Positions 1 to 6,500 are shown, counted from the stretch's first letter. The stretch: DNA of 6,706 nucleotides from Peptostreptococcaceae bacterium (GCA_013619035.1 JABXKX010000343.1:1-6706); one strand, 5' to 3'. Numbers and translations are program-made. Notes: generated by a model not told the origin, from the sequence alone.

Positions 1-1
1 A

Positions 2-37
2 ATAAGAGGAGAATTCTGTTATGATGATTATGAATAA
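2..37 (+). CDS. Possible 3' end of an upstream gene (partial)
   Basis: The frame starting at base 2 is open from the window edge to a TAA at 35-37 and would encode an 11-residue acidic tail ending in CYDDYE. Its codons (AGA, GGA, GAA, TAT, GAT) resemble those of the neighbouring genes. The stop lies 26 bases before the pilT ATG, a normal operon spacing, so this could be the end of the gene preceding pilT; a PilB/GspE-type ATPase is common there. The frame starting at base 1 is also open to a TGA at 22-24, so the choice is uncertain. A third possibility is a 20-codon frame from ATG at 21 behind AAGAGGAG (4-11) to TAA at 81-83, overlapping pilT. No function can be assigned. Confidence 0.25.
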   Translation: MRGEFCYDDYE

Positions 38-63
38 GACGTTAAATTACGAAGGAGTCAGTC

Positions 64-1134
64 ATGTCAAAAGATTATGCTAAATATGTAGAATTTTTAC
101 TAGAACAAACGATGAAAAAAAATGCAACAGACTTACATCTTTGTGTTGGTAGTAGACCACTTATAAGAGTAAATTCAAGATTACAACCCGTTGATGACAC
201 AGAGATTATCAAACCAGATGCCATTGAAGAAATCGTTGATTTTTACTTAAATGATAATAAACTAGAAAAACTGGAAAAATACAAATCAGTAGATCTATCC
301 TATTCAGTTCCTAGACTTGGACGATTCAGATGTAATTTTTATTACCAAAGGGGTACAGTTGCTGTTGCGATTAGATCATTGCCACTTGAAATACCAGATA
401 TAGAAACCTTGAAATTACCTGAAAACATTTTAAGATTTACTAAGAAGAAAAAAGGATTGGTTTTAGTGTCAGGTGCAACAGGGAGTGGTAAATCTACAAC
501 ACTTGCAAGTTTGATTAGTGTCATTAACAATGAATACAGTTATCATATAACAACGATAGAAGACCCAGTGGAGTATCTTCATAAACATAAGAAGAGTCTC
601 GTGACTCAAAAAGAAGTGGGTAGCGATGCCAATACATTTGTGTCTGCATTAAGAGGTGCATTAAGAGAAGATCCTGATGTGATTATGGTTGGAGAAATGC
701 GAGATGTGGAAACGATTGAAACCGTACTTACTGCCGCAGAAACAGGACATTTGGTTTTTTCAACATTACATACAAGTGGAGCAGTTAAAAGTATTGATAG
801 AATTATAGATGTTTTTTCTACCAATCAACAAGATCAGGTAAGAAGTCAATTGGCTACGGTGTTAGAAGGTGTTATAACACAACATTTAATTCCTAGAAAA
901 GATAAAAAAGGATTGGTTCTAGCATGTGAAATCATGATGGTAACTCCTGCGATTAGGAATTTAATTAGAGAAGGTAAACATTATCAAATAAATAATTTAA
1001 TTCAGGGTGGTAGAAGTGAAGGCATGCATTCGTTAGAAAGAGAGCTTGCGAATCTTTGTAAAGATGGTGTAATTGATGTAGACGAAGCAAGGCTACGTGC
1101 ACATGATCCTCAATTATTCGATTCATATTTATAA
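64..1134 (+). CDS. pilT: PilT-family type IV pilus retraction ATPase
   Basis: This 356-residue cytoplasmic hexameric ATPase is expected to power pilus depolymerisation and retraction. The order of parts is typical of PilT. An N-terminal PAS-like domain (about 1-110) contains the DLHL stretch. The RecA-like domain has a Walker A GATGSGKST (137-145, K143), an Asp box/Walker B region DPDVIMVGEMRD (203-214, E211) and the His box TLHT (234-237, H236). The C-terminal AIRNLIRE motif (296-303) is the hallmark separating retraction-type PilT from the extension ATPase PilB/GspE, and PilB's zinc-binding tetracysteine insert is absent. Length is normal for the family (about 340-370). The start is set by GAAGGAG at 51-57, 6 bases before the ATG. 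The platform protein gene follows after 12 bases. No PilB is visible, so an extension motor must be encoded elsewhere, possibly just upstream. Confidence 0.95.
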   Translation: MSKDYAKYVEFLLEQTMKKNATDLHLCVGSRPLIRVNSRLQPVDDTEIIKPDAIEEIVDFYLNDNKLEKLEKYKSVDLSYSVPRLGRFRCNFYYQRGTVAVAIRSLPLEIPDIETLKLPENILRFTKKKKGLVLVSGATGSGKSTTLASLISVINNEYSYHITTIEDPVEYLHKHKKSLVTQKEVGSDANTFVSALRGALREDPDVIMVGEMRDVETIETVLTAAETGHLVFSTLHTSGAVKSIDRIIDVFSTNQQDQVRSQLATVLEGVITQHLIPRKDKKGLVLACEIMMVTPAIRNLIREGKHYQINNLIQGGRSEGMHSLERELANLCKDGVIDVDEARLRAHDPQLFDSYL

Positions 1135-1146
1135 GAAAGGTTTTGG

Positions 1147-2199
1147 ATGAAAATGAAAAATAAGAAATTAGACAATCAAGTAATGGCAACGTTTACGAGA
1201 CAACTTGGTTTGGTATTGGATTCAGATTTACCCATCAGTTCAGGTTTGGAAATCATTCAATCAAAAACAAAATCTGATAGATTAAGAACGATTATAATAT
1301 CTGTTCAAGGAGAATTGAAGGAAGGTTATTCACTCAGTGAATCGTTATTAAAATACAGTGATGATTTCACGCCTTTTGTTGTTCATATGATTGAATTGGG
1401 TGAAAAGAGTGGATCACTCACGAATGTACTAAACCAAATTGCTGATACATTAGAAAAAGAAATTGAGATTAGAGCAAAAGTAAGAGCAGCTTTATCTTAT
1501 CCAATTATTCTATCTTTAATGATGTTAAGTGTTATTATATTGTTGGTTGTTAAAGTACTACCATCATTTAGTGATATACTCTCTTCACTAGGCGGTGAAA
1601 TGCCTATGTTTACGGATTGGATGTTAAATAGTTCTAAATTCATTGGTAATAATATATTTGTTATATTAGGTGTCGTATTAGTGATTGTTATTGCATATTT
1701 TTTATACAAAAACACTGCAAAAGGCTCATATACAATTGATAAGATGAAATTTCATATGCCGATACAAAAGGATATTGTTTCAGCACTAATGGGGACTAAA
1801 TTTGCGAGAAACTTATCAGTTCTATTAAAGAGTGGTTTTAGTTTTTCAATTGCTATGGAAATGCTTAAGCCAATTATGGACAATCAGTATATGTCTACTC
1901 TAATAGATGAAGCTGTAATTAAGTTAAAAGATGGCGAACCACTTGCAGATGTTGTTGAGAAGTTTAATATTTTTCCTGGTGTGATGATCAGATTATTATC
2001 GGTAGCACAACAAACCGGTCACATGGATAAAATGTTAGATAAAGTAGCAATTGAAATGGAAAAAGAAGCAGATTTAAAGTTAGAAAATGTTGCAACTGTT
2101 ATAGAACCACTTCTAATTATTATTTTATCTGTTTTAATTGGGATTATTTTAGTTTCAGTTATTTTACCAATTATCAATATCTTAAATTCTATAGGATAG
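1147..2199 (+). CDS. pilC: PilC/GspF-type inner-membrane platform protein
   Basis: This is a polytopic membrane protein on which the PilB/PilT motors act and around which pilins are added or removed. Two T2SSF domains are visible. The first (about 10-130) carries the GEKSG motif at 85-89 followed by a charged helix. The second (about 205-330) carries the equivalent QQTGHMD at 288-294 and a similar charged helix. Hydrophobic segments lie at about 119-142, 170-187 and 321-345, the usual three-segment layout. At 350 residues it is shorter than the common 400-residue form. The protein begins almost directly at the first domain and lacks the N-terminal lead seen in proteobacterial PilC. The start ATG follows AGAAAGG (1134-1140), and a second ATG two codons later is an alternative. 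Family assignment is firm; the symbol could equally be gspF. Confidence 0.93.
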   Translation: MKMKNKKLDNQVMATFTRQLGLVLDSDLPISSGLEIIQSKTKSDRLRTIIISVQGELKEGYSLSESLLKYSDDFTPFVVHMIELGEKSGSLTNVLNQIADTLEKEIEIRAKVRAALSYPIILSLMMLSVIILLVVKVLPSFSDILSSLGGEMPMFTDWMLNSSKFIGNNIFVILGVVLVIVIAYFLYKNTAKGSYTIDKMKFHMPIQKDIVSALMGTKFARNLSVLLKSGFSFSIAMEMLKPIMDNQYMSTLIDEAVIKLKDGEPLADVVEKFNIFPGVMIRLLSVAQQTGHMDKMLDKVAIEMEKEADLKLENVATVIEPLLIIILSVLIGIILVSVILPIINILNSIG

Positions 2200-2215
2200 A
2201 AATGAGAGGGTGTTT

Positions 2216-2545
2216 ATGAACTTTAAAATCTATAAATTAAAAACAATTCAGCTGATTGTGATGTTAATTGTTTCTTTGATATTTATAGTTATTATTCTAA
2301 CCGGTCTTTCTAGTTATGAATCAAGATTTGATGGAATAGAAACAGATAGAATCAGAGAAACTGTAGAAAAATATGCCATACAGTGTTATGCAACAGAGGG
2401 TGCTTACCCACCCGATGTCCAATATTTATCTGATCACTATGGCCTTATCATAAATGATAAATATATTTACGAGTACGAACCAATTGCTGAAAACATTAAA
2501 CCTATTGTTCAAGTTTTTCTTAGAATAGGTTATGGTGAGGATTAA
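2216..2545 (+). CDS. Small membrane-anchored pilin-like protein with YPP motif
   Basis: The product has 109 residues, with a short basic N-terminus, a single hydrophobic segment (about 11-30) and a small extracytoplasmic domain. That domain contains AIQCYATEGAYPPDVQYLSD followed by HYGL. The helix plus CYxxEGxYPPxxxYL pattern resembles GspG-type pilin heads, and I recall similar small unnamed proteins following gspF in clostridial type IV pilus clusters; that recollection was not checked. There is no G/FTLxE prepilin cleavage site and no Glu at mature position 5, so it may be an uncleaved pseudopilin or an assembly factor. An in-frame GTG at 2210 overlaps the ribosome binding site, so the ATG at 2216 behind GAGAGGG (2204-2210) is preferred. 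It sits 16 bases after pilC and 10 before the next gene. The role in pilus assembly is inferred from context. Confidence 0.85.
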   Translation: MNFKIYKLKTIQLIVMLIVSLIFIVIILTGLSSYESRFDGIETDRIRETVEKYAIQCYATEGAYPPDVQYLSDHYGLIINDKYIYEYEPIAENIKPIVQVFLRIGYGED

Positions 2546-2555
2546 GGAGAGATCT

Positions 2556-3056
2556 ATGAAAAGATTAAATGTAAATACATCAATTGAGTCTTTTTTAGTC
2601 ATGATTTTAATGACCATATTTGCTGTATCCGTAAGCTTCATCATCATTCAAGGGAAATCAACTTTTGAACGTGTTACAGAAAATAAAATTCAAGATGAAA
2701 ACGCAAGAATTGCCATGTCATATGTGAATAAGAGAATCAAACAAAATGATGAAAACGATGGAATTTCAGTTGTTGAAGATGCTGTAGAAGGCATAACAGC
2801 TCTTAAAATATCGCATGCGTCATATGAGGAAGGATTGTTCACATATATATTTTATTATAAAGGTATTATGTATGAATGTTATACTGATATTTTGCCAACA
2901 ATTCAATTGAGCACTGAAATTGTACCGGTTTCCAATCTATCATTTGAGGAAAACAATGGTCAAATCATTATGAAACTTGATTATGAATATCAAGGTGAAA
3001 TGATTCCAATTGAACAAAAAACATCACTCCGTTCGAAAGGAGATCATAATGAATGA
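2556..3056 (+). CDS. DUF4860-like pilus-cluster membrane protein
   Basis: This 166-residue protein has one N-terminal hydrophobic helix (about 12-32) and an exported domain. After the membrane segment comes an amphipathic helix with the stretch ARIAMSYVNKRIKQND, then alternating beta-rich sequence. This matches my recollection of DUF4860, a family of roughly 150-190 residues found in Lachnospiraceae next to type IV pilus genes; the long helix plus beta domain also recalls GspJ/PilW-type minor pseudopilins. It lacks a class III prepilin motif. An upstream in-frame ATG at 2532 lies inside the preceding gene and has no good ribosome site, whereas AAGGAGA (2544-2550) sits 5 bases before the ATG at 2556. 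Its 3' end overlaps the next gene by 8 bases, implying translational coupling. Existence of the gene is secure; the family name is moderately sure. Confidence 0.85.
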   Translation: MKRLNVNTSIESFLVMILMTIFAVSVSFIIIQGKSTFERVTENKIQDENARIAMSYVNKRIKQNDENDGISVVEDAVEGITALKISHASYEEGLFTYIFYYKGIMYECYTDILPTIQLSTEIVPVSNLSFEENNGQIIMKLDYEYQGEMIPIEQKTSLRSKGDHNE

Positions 3057-3465
3057 TAGATTAAAAAACGATAAGGGATTTACTTTAATTGAGATTATTT
3101 TTTCTGTTGCATTTCTATGCATCGTTAGTGTGATTGTTCTGAGGTTGTTTGTCGCATCCTATGAAATTGAAAATAAAACAGATTTAGTTGATATGGCAAC
3201 TCTTCATATGGTGAACGAAATTGAATCAATTAAAGGGCTAGAAAGTTTAACAGAAGATCATTTAACTGTAGAGAAGTATTATGATAAGATGTGGAAACCA
3301 TTATCAGAAAAAACGGATGCTTACTACTTTGTGAGTGTTATAGTAGATAAGAATTCAAAATACGATAGAGGATTATATGATATTGAAGCATCTGTTATGG
3401 ATCTAGTAACAAATGAAAGTGTGGTCCACGTTGAAACCATGCATTATTACAACAGTAAGGAGTGA
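3049..3465 (+). CDS. Type IV prepilin / minor pseudopilin (PilV/GspI-like)
   Basis: The 138-residue product carries a textbook class III prepilin signal. A 10-residue basic leader ends MNDRLKNDKG, followed by FTLIEIIF, so prepilin peptidase should cut after G10 and N-methylate F11. The conserved Glu at mature position 5 is E15. A hydrophobic helix (about 11-32) follows, then a helix and a small beta domain of about 100 residues. The mature size (128 residues) and position among other minor-pilin-like genes suggest a minor pilin of the PilV/GspI type, but the sequence alone does not exclude a small major pilin. The ATG at 3049 is chosen because AAAGGAG (3036-3042) precedes it by 6 bases and the motif is then at the right distance. 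An in-frame TTG at 3010 would give an overly long leader. It overlaps the preceding stop by 8 bases. Confidence 0.92.
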   Translation: MNDRLKNDKGFTLIEIIFSVAFLCIVSVIVLRLFVASYEIENKTDLVDMATLHMVNEIESIKGLESLTEDHLTVEKYYDKMWKPLSEKTDAYYFVSVIVDKNSKYDRGLYDIEASVMDLVTNESVVHVETMHYYNSKE

Positions 3466-3470
3466 TGATT

Positions 3471-4046
3471 TTGAAGAGTAATAGAAAAAAACAATCTGTT
3501 TCCTTTTATAAAATCTTAAATAATAATCAAGGTGCAACTTCTGTTTTAATTATTATGTTATTGGTTGTTCTGATGATATTTGGTTTAACAATTTTAACGA
3601 CAACACTTTCTAATGAAAGTTTATCAGATAAGAAAAACGAATGGTTAACAGATTATTATGAATTGGAATCAAAGGTCGCTTTAAGTTTAGCTGATATGGA
3701 TTATTCTATACAAATTATTAAAGAAGAATCTTTAATACAATCTGTAGTACAATCTTCTACCTCTGATAAATCGAGTTTAATGATTGAACTACTAGAGGAA
3801 AACTTAGAAGGCTTTATGAAAGAAGATGGAAGATATTATTTCTGGGTAGATGTTGCTGAAGACTCAGGTGACTATCTCAAATATATCACAGTAAAAGCAG
3901 AAATTATTATACCTGAAAATAAGTTAAACGCTAAAGAGTATTTAGCATTAGAGAACTATAAGATTGTTATCTATAGTGAATCTCAAGATTTATTTGATTA
4001 TGAAGACATTGAATTTGGTAATCCATTTGCACCAGGAGACAACTAG
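3471..4046 (+). CDS. PilX/GspK-like minor pilin candidate with degenerate prepilin motif
   Basis: This 191-residue protein has a basic leader ending NNNQG (17-21), then ATSVLIIMLLVVLMIFGLTI, a hydrophobic helix (about 24-45), and an exported domain rich in acidic residues. G21/A22 is a possible prepilin peptidase site, but mature position 5 is Leu, not Glu. Loss of that Glu is a known trait of the tip pseudopilin GspK, and PilX-type minor pilins also begin with a G-A/V-x-x-V pattern. The start is a choice. GTG 3462 and ATG 3465 lie too close to AAGGAG (3457-3462), while TTG 3471 is 8 bases downstream and is preferred, leaving a 5-base gap from the preceding stop. The remaining sequence shows no motif I recognise. 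Assignment as a pilus-tip component is inferred from position and topology. Confidence 0.85.
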   Translation: MKSNRKKQSVSFYKILNNNQGATSVLIIMLLVVLMIFGLTILTTTLSNESLSDKKNEWLTDYYELESKVALSLADMDYSIQIIKEESLIQSVVQSSTSDKSSLMIELLEENLEGFMKEDGRYYFWVDVAEDSGDYLKYITVKAEIIIPENKLNAKEYLALENYKIVIYSESQDLFDYEDIEFGNPFAPGDN

Positions 4047-4059
4047 GAAGAGGCGTATT

Positions 4060-4947
4060 ATGAGAAAAATATTAATAATACTACTGATGTTTCTATTAAC
4101 CACCAGTAGTTTTGCTGAGACAAAACAAATGAAGAGTTCATCGGAAATCGACTCAATTGTAACAACTGAAACCGTTCATACGGATGATCAGGGGTATATG
4201 TCGTTTATTTTAACCACAACGACCTATTATTTTAAGGCCTTGAATGTAGAAGTAAAAACATTAGAAGCGGTCGTTTTGGTTAATACGACGTCATCTTCTT
4301 ATGATTATACAAAAGTTATCATAGAAAAAGGTGATACACAGTACATCTATAATGCCGTTTTTGATGTAGAATATTTTCCGCTTCAAATGGGAAGTGGAAA
4401 ATACAATGTGAGTATAATGGGTTCAAATGATGGTCGCAGGTTTAGATTGATGTCTGAAGAAACATTTAATGTCACTCTTGAGGAAAATGCTGTATTTTTA
4501 AGTGCCAGCCAAACTATCAATTGGGATGAGGAATCCAAAGTAGCTATTTTAGCAAATGATTTAATCAAAGAGGCTAAAACAGATCAAGAGAAGTTAGAAA
4601 TAATTCATACGTATGTTATCAATCATGTGAGATACGATTATAAAAAAGCACAAGCTTTACCAAAAGGATACATTCCAGATCCCGTTTCAACTTTAGATGA
4701 GGGGTTTGGTATTTGTTATGACTTTGCATCATTGCTGGCGTCAATGTTAAGATCCGTGGATATACCAACAAAGCTGGTTAAAGGCTATAGCAGTTATACA
4801 CCTGTGTATCATGCTTGGAATGAAGTCTTAATTGAAGAGGACTGGTTGGTCGTTGATGCGAGTACAGATTCTATTTATGTAGATTATAATGCGAATTATA
4901 TTTTAAGCAAATCTGTAAATGATTATGTAGCGAGTAAAGTTTATTAA
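4060..4947 (+). CDS. Secreted transglutaminase-like (papain-fold) protein
   Basis: The 295-residue protein has a Sec signal peptide: MRK, a hydrophobic core (4-15), and a signal peptidase I site after SFA at 17-19. Residues about 20-150 form a beta-rich domain containing LQMGSGKYNVSI. This is followed by a transglutaminase-like domain (about 155-270) with the expected Cys-His-Asp triad: C219 in GICYDFAS, H251 in YHAWNEV and D266 in VVDAST. All three residues are present, so it is probably an active peptidase or acyl-transferase rather than a dead relative. No lipobox or sortase motif is seen, so it should be released or held by its partners. The ATG follows AGGAAGAGG (4045-4053) by 6 bases and lies 13 bases after the preceding stop. 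It is the last gene of the pilus operon. A role in maturing or cross-linking pili is inferred only from this position. Confidence 0.9.
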   Translation: MRKILIILLMFLLTTSSFAETKQMKSSSEIDSIVTTETVHTDDQGYMSFILTTTTYYFKALNVEVKTLEAVVLVNTTSSSYDYTKVIIEKGDTQYIYNAVFDVEYFPLQMGSGKYNVSIMGSNDGRRFRLMSEETFNVTLEENAVFLSASQTINWDEESKVAILANDLIKEAKTDQEKLEIIHTYVINHVRYDYKKAQALPKGYIPDPVSTLDEGFGICYDFASLLASMLRSVDIPTKLVKGYSSYTPVYHAWNEVLIEEDWLVVDASTDSIYVDYNANYILSKSVNDYVASKVY

Positions 4948-4986
4948 ACTGAACGACTATCTTATGATTGTCGGTGTTTGTTTTTT
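4946..4986 (+). terminator. Intrinsic terminator of the pilus operon
   Basis: An imperfect hairpin begins at the stop codon of the transglutaminase-like gene. CGACTATC (4954-4961) pairs with GATTGTCG (4966-4973) across a TTAT loop with one T-T mismatch. An outer AAAC/GTTT clamp (4946-4949 with 4976-4979) is separated by a small internal loop. A TTTGTTTTTT tract follows immediately. The stem is only moderately stable, but the placement and T tract support termination of the whole operon here. Confidence 0.65.
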
Positions 4987-5012
4987 CTCGAAATTACAGA
5001 ATTAGAGATGAG

Positions 5013-5041
5013 TTGTAAACTTTCCAAATTCTTGATATAAT
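5013..5041 (+). promoter_or_regulatory. Housekeeping (sigma-A-type) promoter of the fapA-like gene
   Basis: TTGTAA (5013-5018) and TATAAT (5036-5041) are separated by exactly 17 bases, and a TG at 5033-5034 gives an extended -10. The -10 is a perfect match and the -35 a four-of-six match to the sigma-A consensus. Transcription should begin near 5047-5049, giving an untranslated leader of about 88 bases. The promoter lies just downstream of the operon terminator, so it starts an independent transcription unit. Confidence 0.75.
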
Positions 5042-5048
5042 TTTTATA

Positions 5049-5070
5049 AGAAACAAATTTCTATTTTTTT
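5049..5070 (+). other. Weak A/T hairpin with T7 run at the leader 5' end
   Basis: AGAAA (5049-5053) can pair with TTTCT (5058-5062) across CAAA, and a T7 run (5064-5070) follows. The stem is only five mostly A-U pairs, too weak to terminate on its own. It begins at the predicted transcript start and could serve as a pause or 5' protective hairpin. It may also simply reflect the AT-rich composition. Confidence 0.25.
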
Positions 5071-5084
5071 AAGTCATAGATTTT

Positions 5085-5117
5085 CCGCAGCCGAATTTAT
5101 ATTTGCTGCGGTTTTTT
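5085..5117 (+). terminator. Terminator-like hairpin inside the fapA leader (candidate attenuator)
   Basis: CCGCAGC (5085-5091) pairs perfectly with GCTGCGG (5105-5111) around a 13-base AT-rich loop, followed directly by T6 (5112-5117). This is a standard intrinsic terminator, and its GC-rich stem stands out from the AT-rich surroundings. It lies downstream of the promoter at 5013-5041 and ends just 3 bases before the AAAGGGGG ribosome site (5121-5128). Transcripts from that promoter must therefore read through it to reach the gene. I could not find a convincing antiterminator pairing by eye. Confidence 0.7.
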
Positions 5118-5135
5118 AGAAAAGGGGGACTCTTC

Positions 5136-6497
5136 ATGAGTGATATAAAAGTTTTTATTTCAGATGACTATTACAAAGCATTTATTAGTGTTGTTTTCAC
5201 TGATGATGTCCCTGTGGAAGTTGATGATATCATTAAGTTGCTTACTGATGGTCATGTGACTTATGGAACTGATATAGAAGTAATTACAGCTATATGTGCT
5301 ATGAAAGAGTCGGTTGTTAATGAACTTGTTGCTGAGGGTCAACCCCATATTCATGGTATAGACAGTGAAATTACGTTAACTTATGAAGGTAAAAAGTTAC
5401 CAAGACCTAGAGTTTTGGAAGATGGATCGGTAGATTTTAAACACTTGAACTTGCTTCAAAAGGTCAAAGAAGGGGAATTACTAGCGACTAAAATACCGTC
5501 AACGGAAGGCATTCATGGCATGACGGTTACGGGTAAAGAAATTCGTTCAAGAAACGGTAAAGACCTGAAGTTTTCTTTTGGTGAGAATGTTTCAATTTCT
5601 GAAAATGGTTTGAGATTATATGCAACGTGTGATGGTATTTATAAATGTGAGAACCATAAAATATCAGTACTGAATTATTTGGAGTTTCCAAATGGTGTTG
5701 GTGTTCAAACCGGTAATATAGATTTTAATGGTGATATTTTTATAACTGGGAATGTGATCAATGGTTATAAGATTGACTGTGATGGCAATTTAACCATCAA
5801 TGGTTTAATTGAAGGTACAGATTTAAATGTTACTGGTGATATTACCATTACAAAAGGTATTTCTGGTCGTTGTGAATCGACTGTGATATGTGGTGGCAAC
5901 TTTATTTCAAAGTATATTGATAATGCTGATATTAGAGTTAAAGGTAATTTAGAAGCAGGTGAAATTCTAAACAGCAAAGTGATGTGCGATGGTGAAGTCA
6001 TTGTAAAAGGAAAAAAAGGTCATATTATCGGTGGTGAAATAACAGCAAAGTATGCCATTAATGCTACAACGATTGGTTCTAAACTTGGTGTTATTACGGT
6101 AATTAATTTGGGTGTTGATATTGATAGTATTGAAGAGTTAAAAGAACTGAAAGCATTTATTGCAAATGAAATAGAAACAGAAAGAAAATTAAAACAATTT
6201 ATAAGTATTTTAGAAGGCAAAGTAAAAAAAGACATGATCACATCAGATGAAAAAGAGACTTTAGAAAGATGTTATGATAGTTTAGAACAAATACAGTTTG
6301 TTATTAAAGAAAAAACAGCTCGCTTAGAAACACTTAGAGAAGTGCTTTTAAAAGCACAACAAGGACAGGTTAAGACAGAAACCATCTATCCAGATACCCT
6401 CGTAAGAATAGGGCGACATAGTTACTTTGTTGATGAGGCAGTACTAAGAAGTATCATTAAGAAATCACATGATGATATTGTTGCTATTGGATTTTAA
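5136..6497 (+). CDS. fapA: DUF342 / FapA-family protein
   Basis: The 453-residue protein has no signal peptide or membrane segment, so it should be cytoplasmic. An N-terminal domain (about 1-170) includes the GQPHIHGIDSEITL region typical of the family. A right-handed parallel beta-helix (about 190-325) is built of short Gly/Asn/Asp-rich turns such as FNGDIFITGNV, GNLTINGLIEG and GEVIVKGKKGHI. A charged coiled-coil arm covers about 332-410, and a short beta-rich tail (416-453) contains VRIGRHSYFVD. In Vibrio vulnificus, FapA promotes flagellation and interacts with the polar protein HubP and the glucose-PTS component EIIA-Glc. Clostridial relatives are annotated as flagellar assembly protein A, but their role is essentially unknown. 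No flagellar genes are visible here, and the gene sits behind a pilus operon with its own promoter. The start is ATG 5136 after AAAGGGGG; an in-frame TTG at 5103 falls in the hairpin. Confidence 0.88.
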   Translation: MSDIKVFISDDYYKAFISVVFTDDVPVEVDDIIKLLTDGHVTYGTDIEVITAICAMKESVVNELVAEGQPHIHGIDSEITLTYEGKKLPRPRVLEDGSVDFKHLNLLQKVKEGELLATKIPSTEGIHGMTVTGKEIRSRNGKDLKFSFGENVSISENGLRLYATCDGIYKCENHKISVLNYLEFPNGVGVQTGNIDFNGDIFITGNVINGYKIDCDGNLTINGLIEGTDLNVTGDITITKGISGRCESTVICGGNFISKYIDNADIRVKGNLEAGEILNSKVMCDGEVIVKGKKGHIIGGEITAKYAINATTIGSKLGVITVINLGVDIDSIEELKELKAFIANEIETERKLKQFISILEGKVKKDMITSDEKETLERCYDSLEQIQFVIKEKTARLETLREVLLKAQQGQVKTETIYPDTLVRIGRHSYFVDEAVLRSIIKKSHDDIVAIGF

Positions 6498-6500
6498 TTA

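Noticed and set aside
342..824. Minus-strand frames of 62 and 72 codons inside pilT
   Set aside because: They lie wholly opposite the well-conserved ATPase motifs, lack good ribosome binding sites and encode no recognisable protein; they are shadows of the real gene.
3964..4059. Longer N-terminus for the transglutaminase-like protein starting at 3964
   Set aside because: It overlaps the upstream gene by 83 bases and would bury the signal peptide; ATG 4060 has a strong ribosome site and a proper Sec leader.
5765..6241. Minus-strand frames of 78 and 73 codons inside the fapA-like gene
   Set aside because: They are opposite the beta-helix and coiled-coil coding region, have no supporting signals, and their Ser/Pro- and Phe-rich composition mirrors the repeats on the coding strand.
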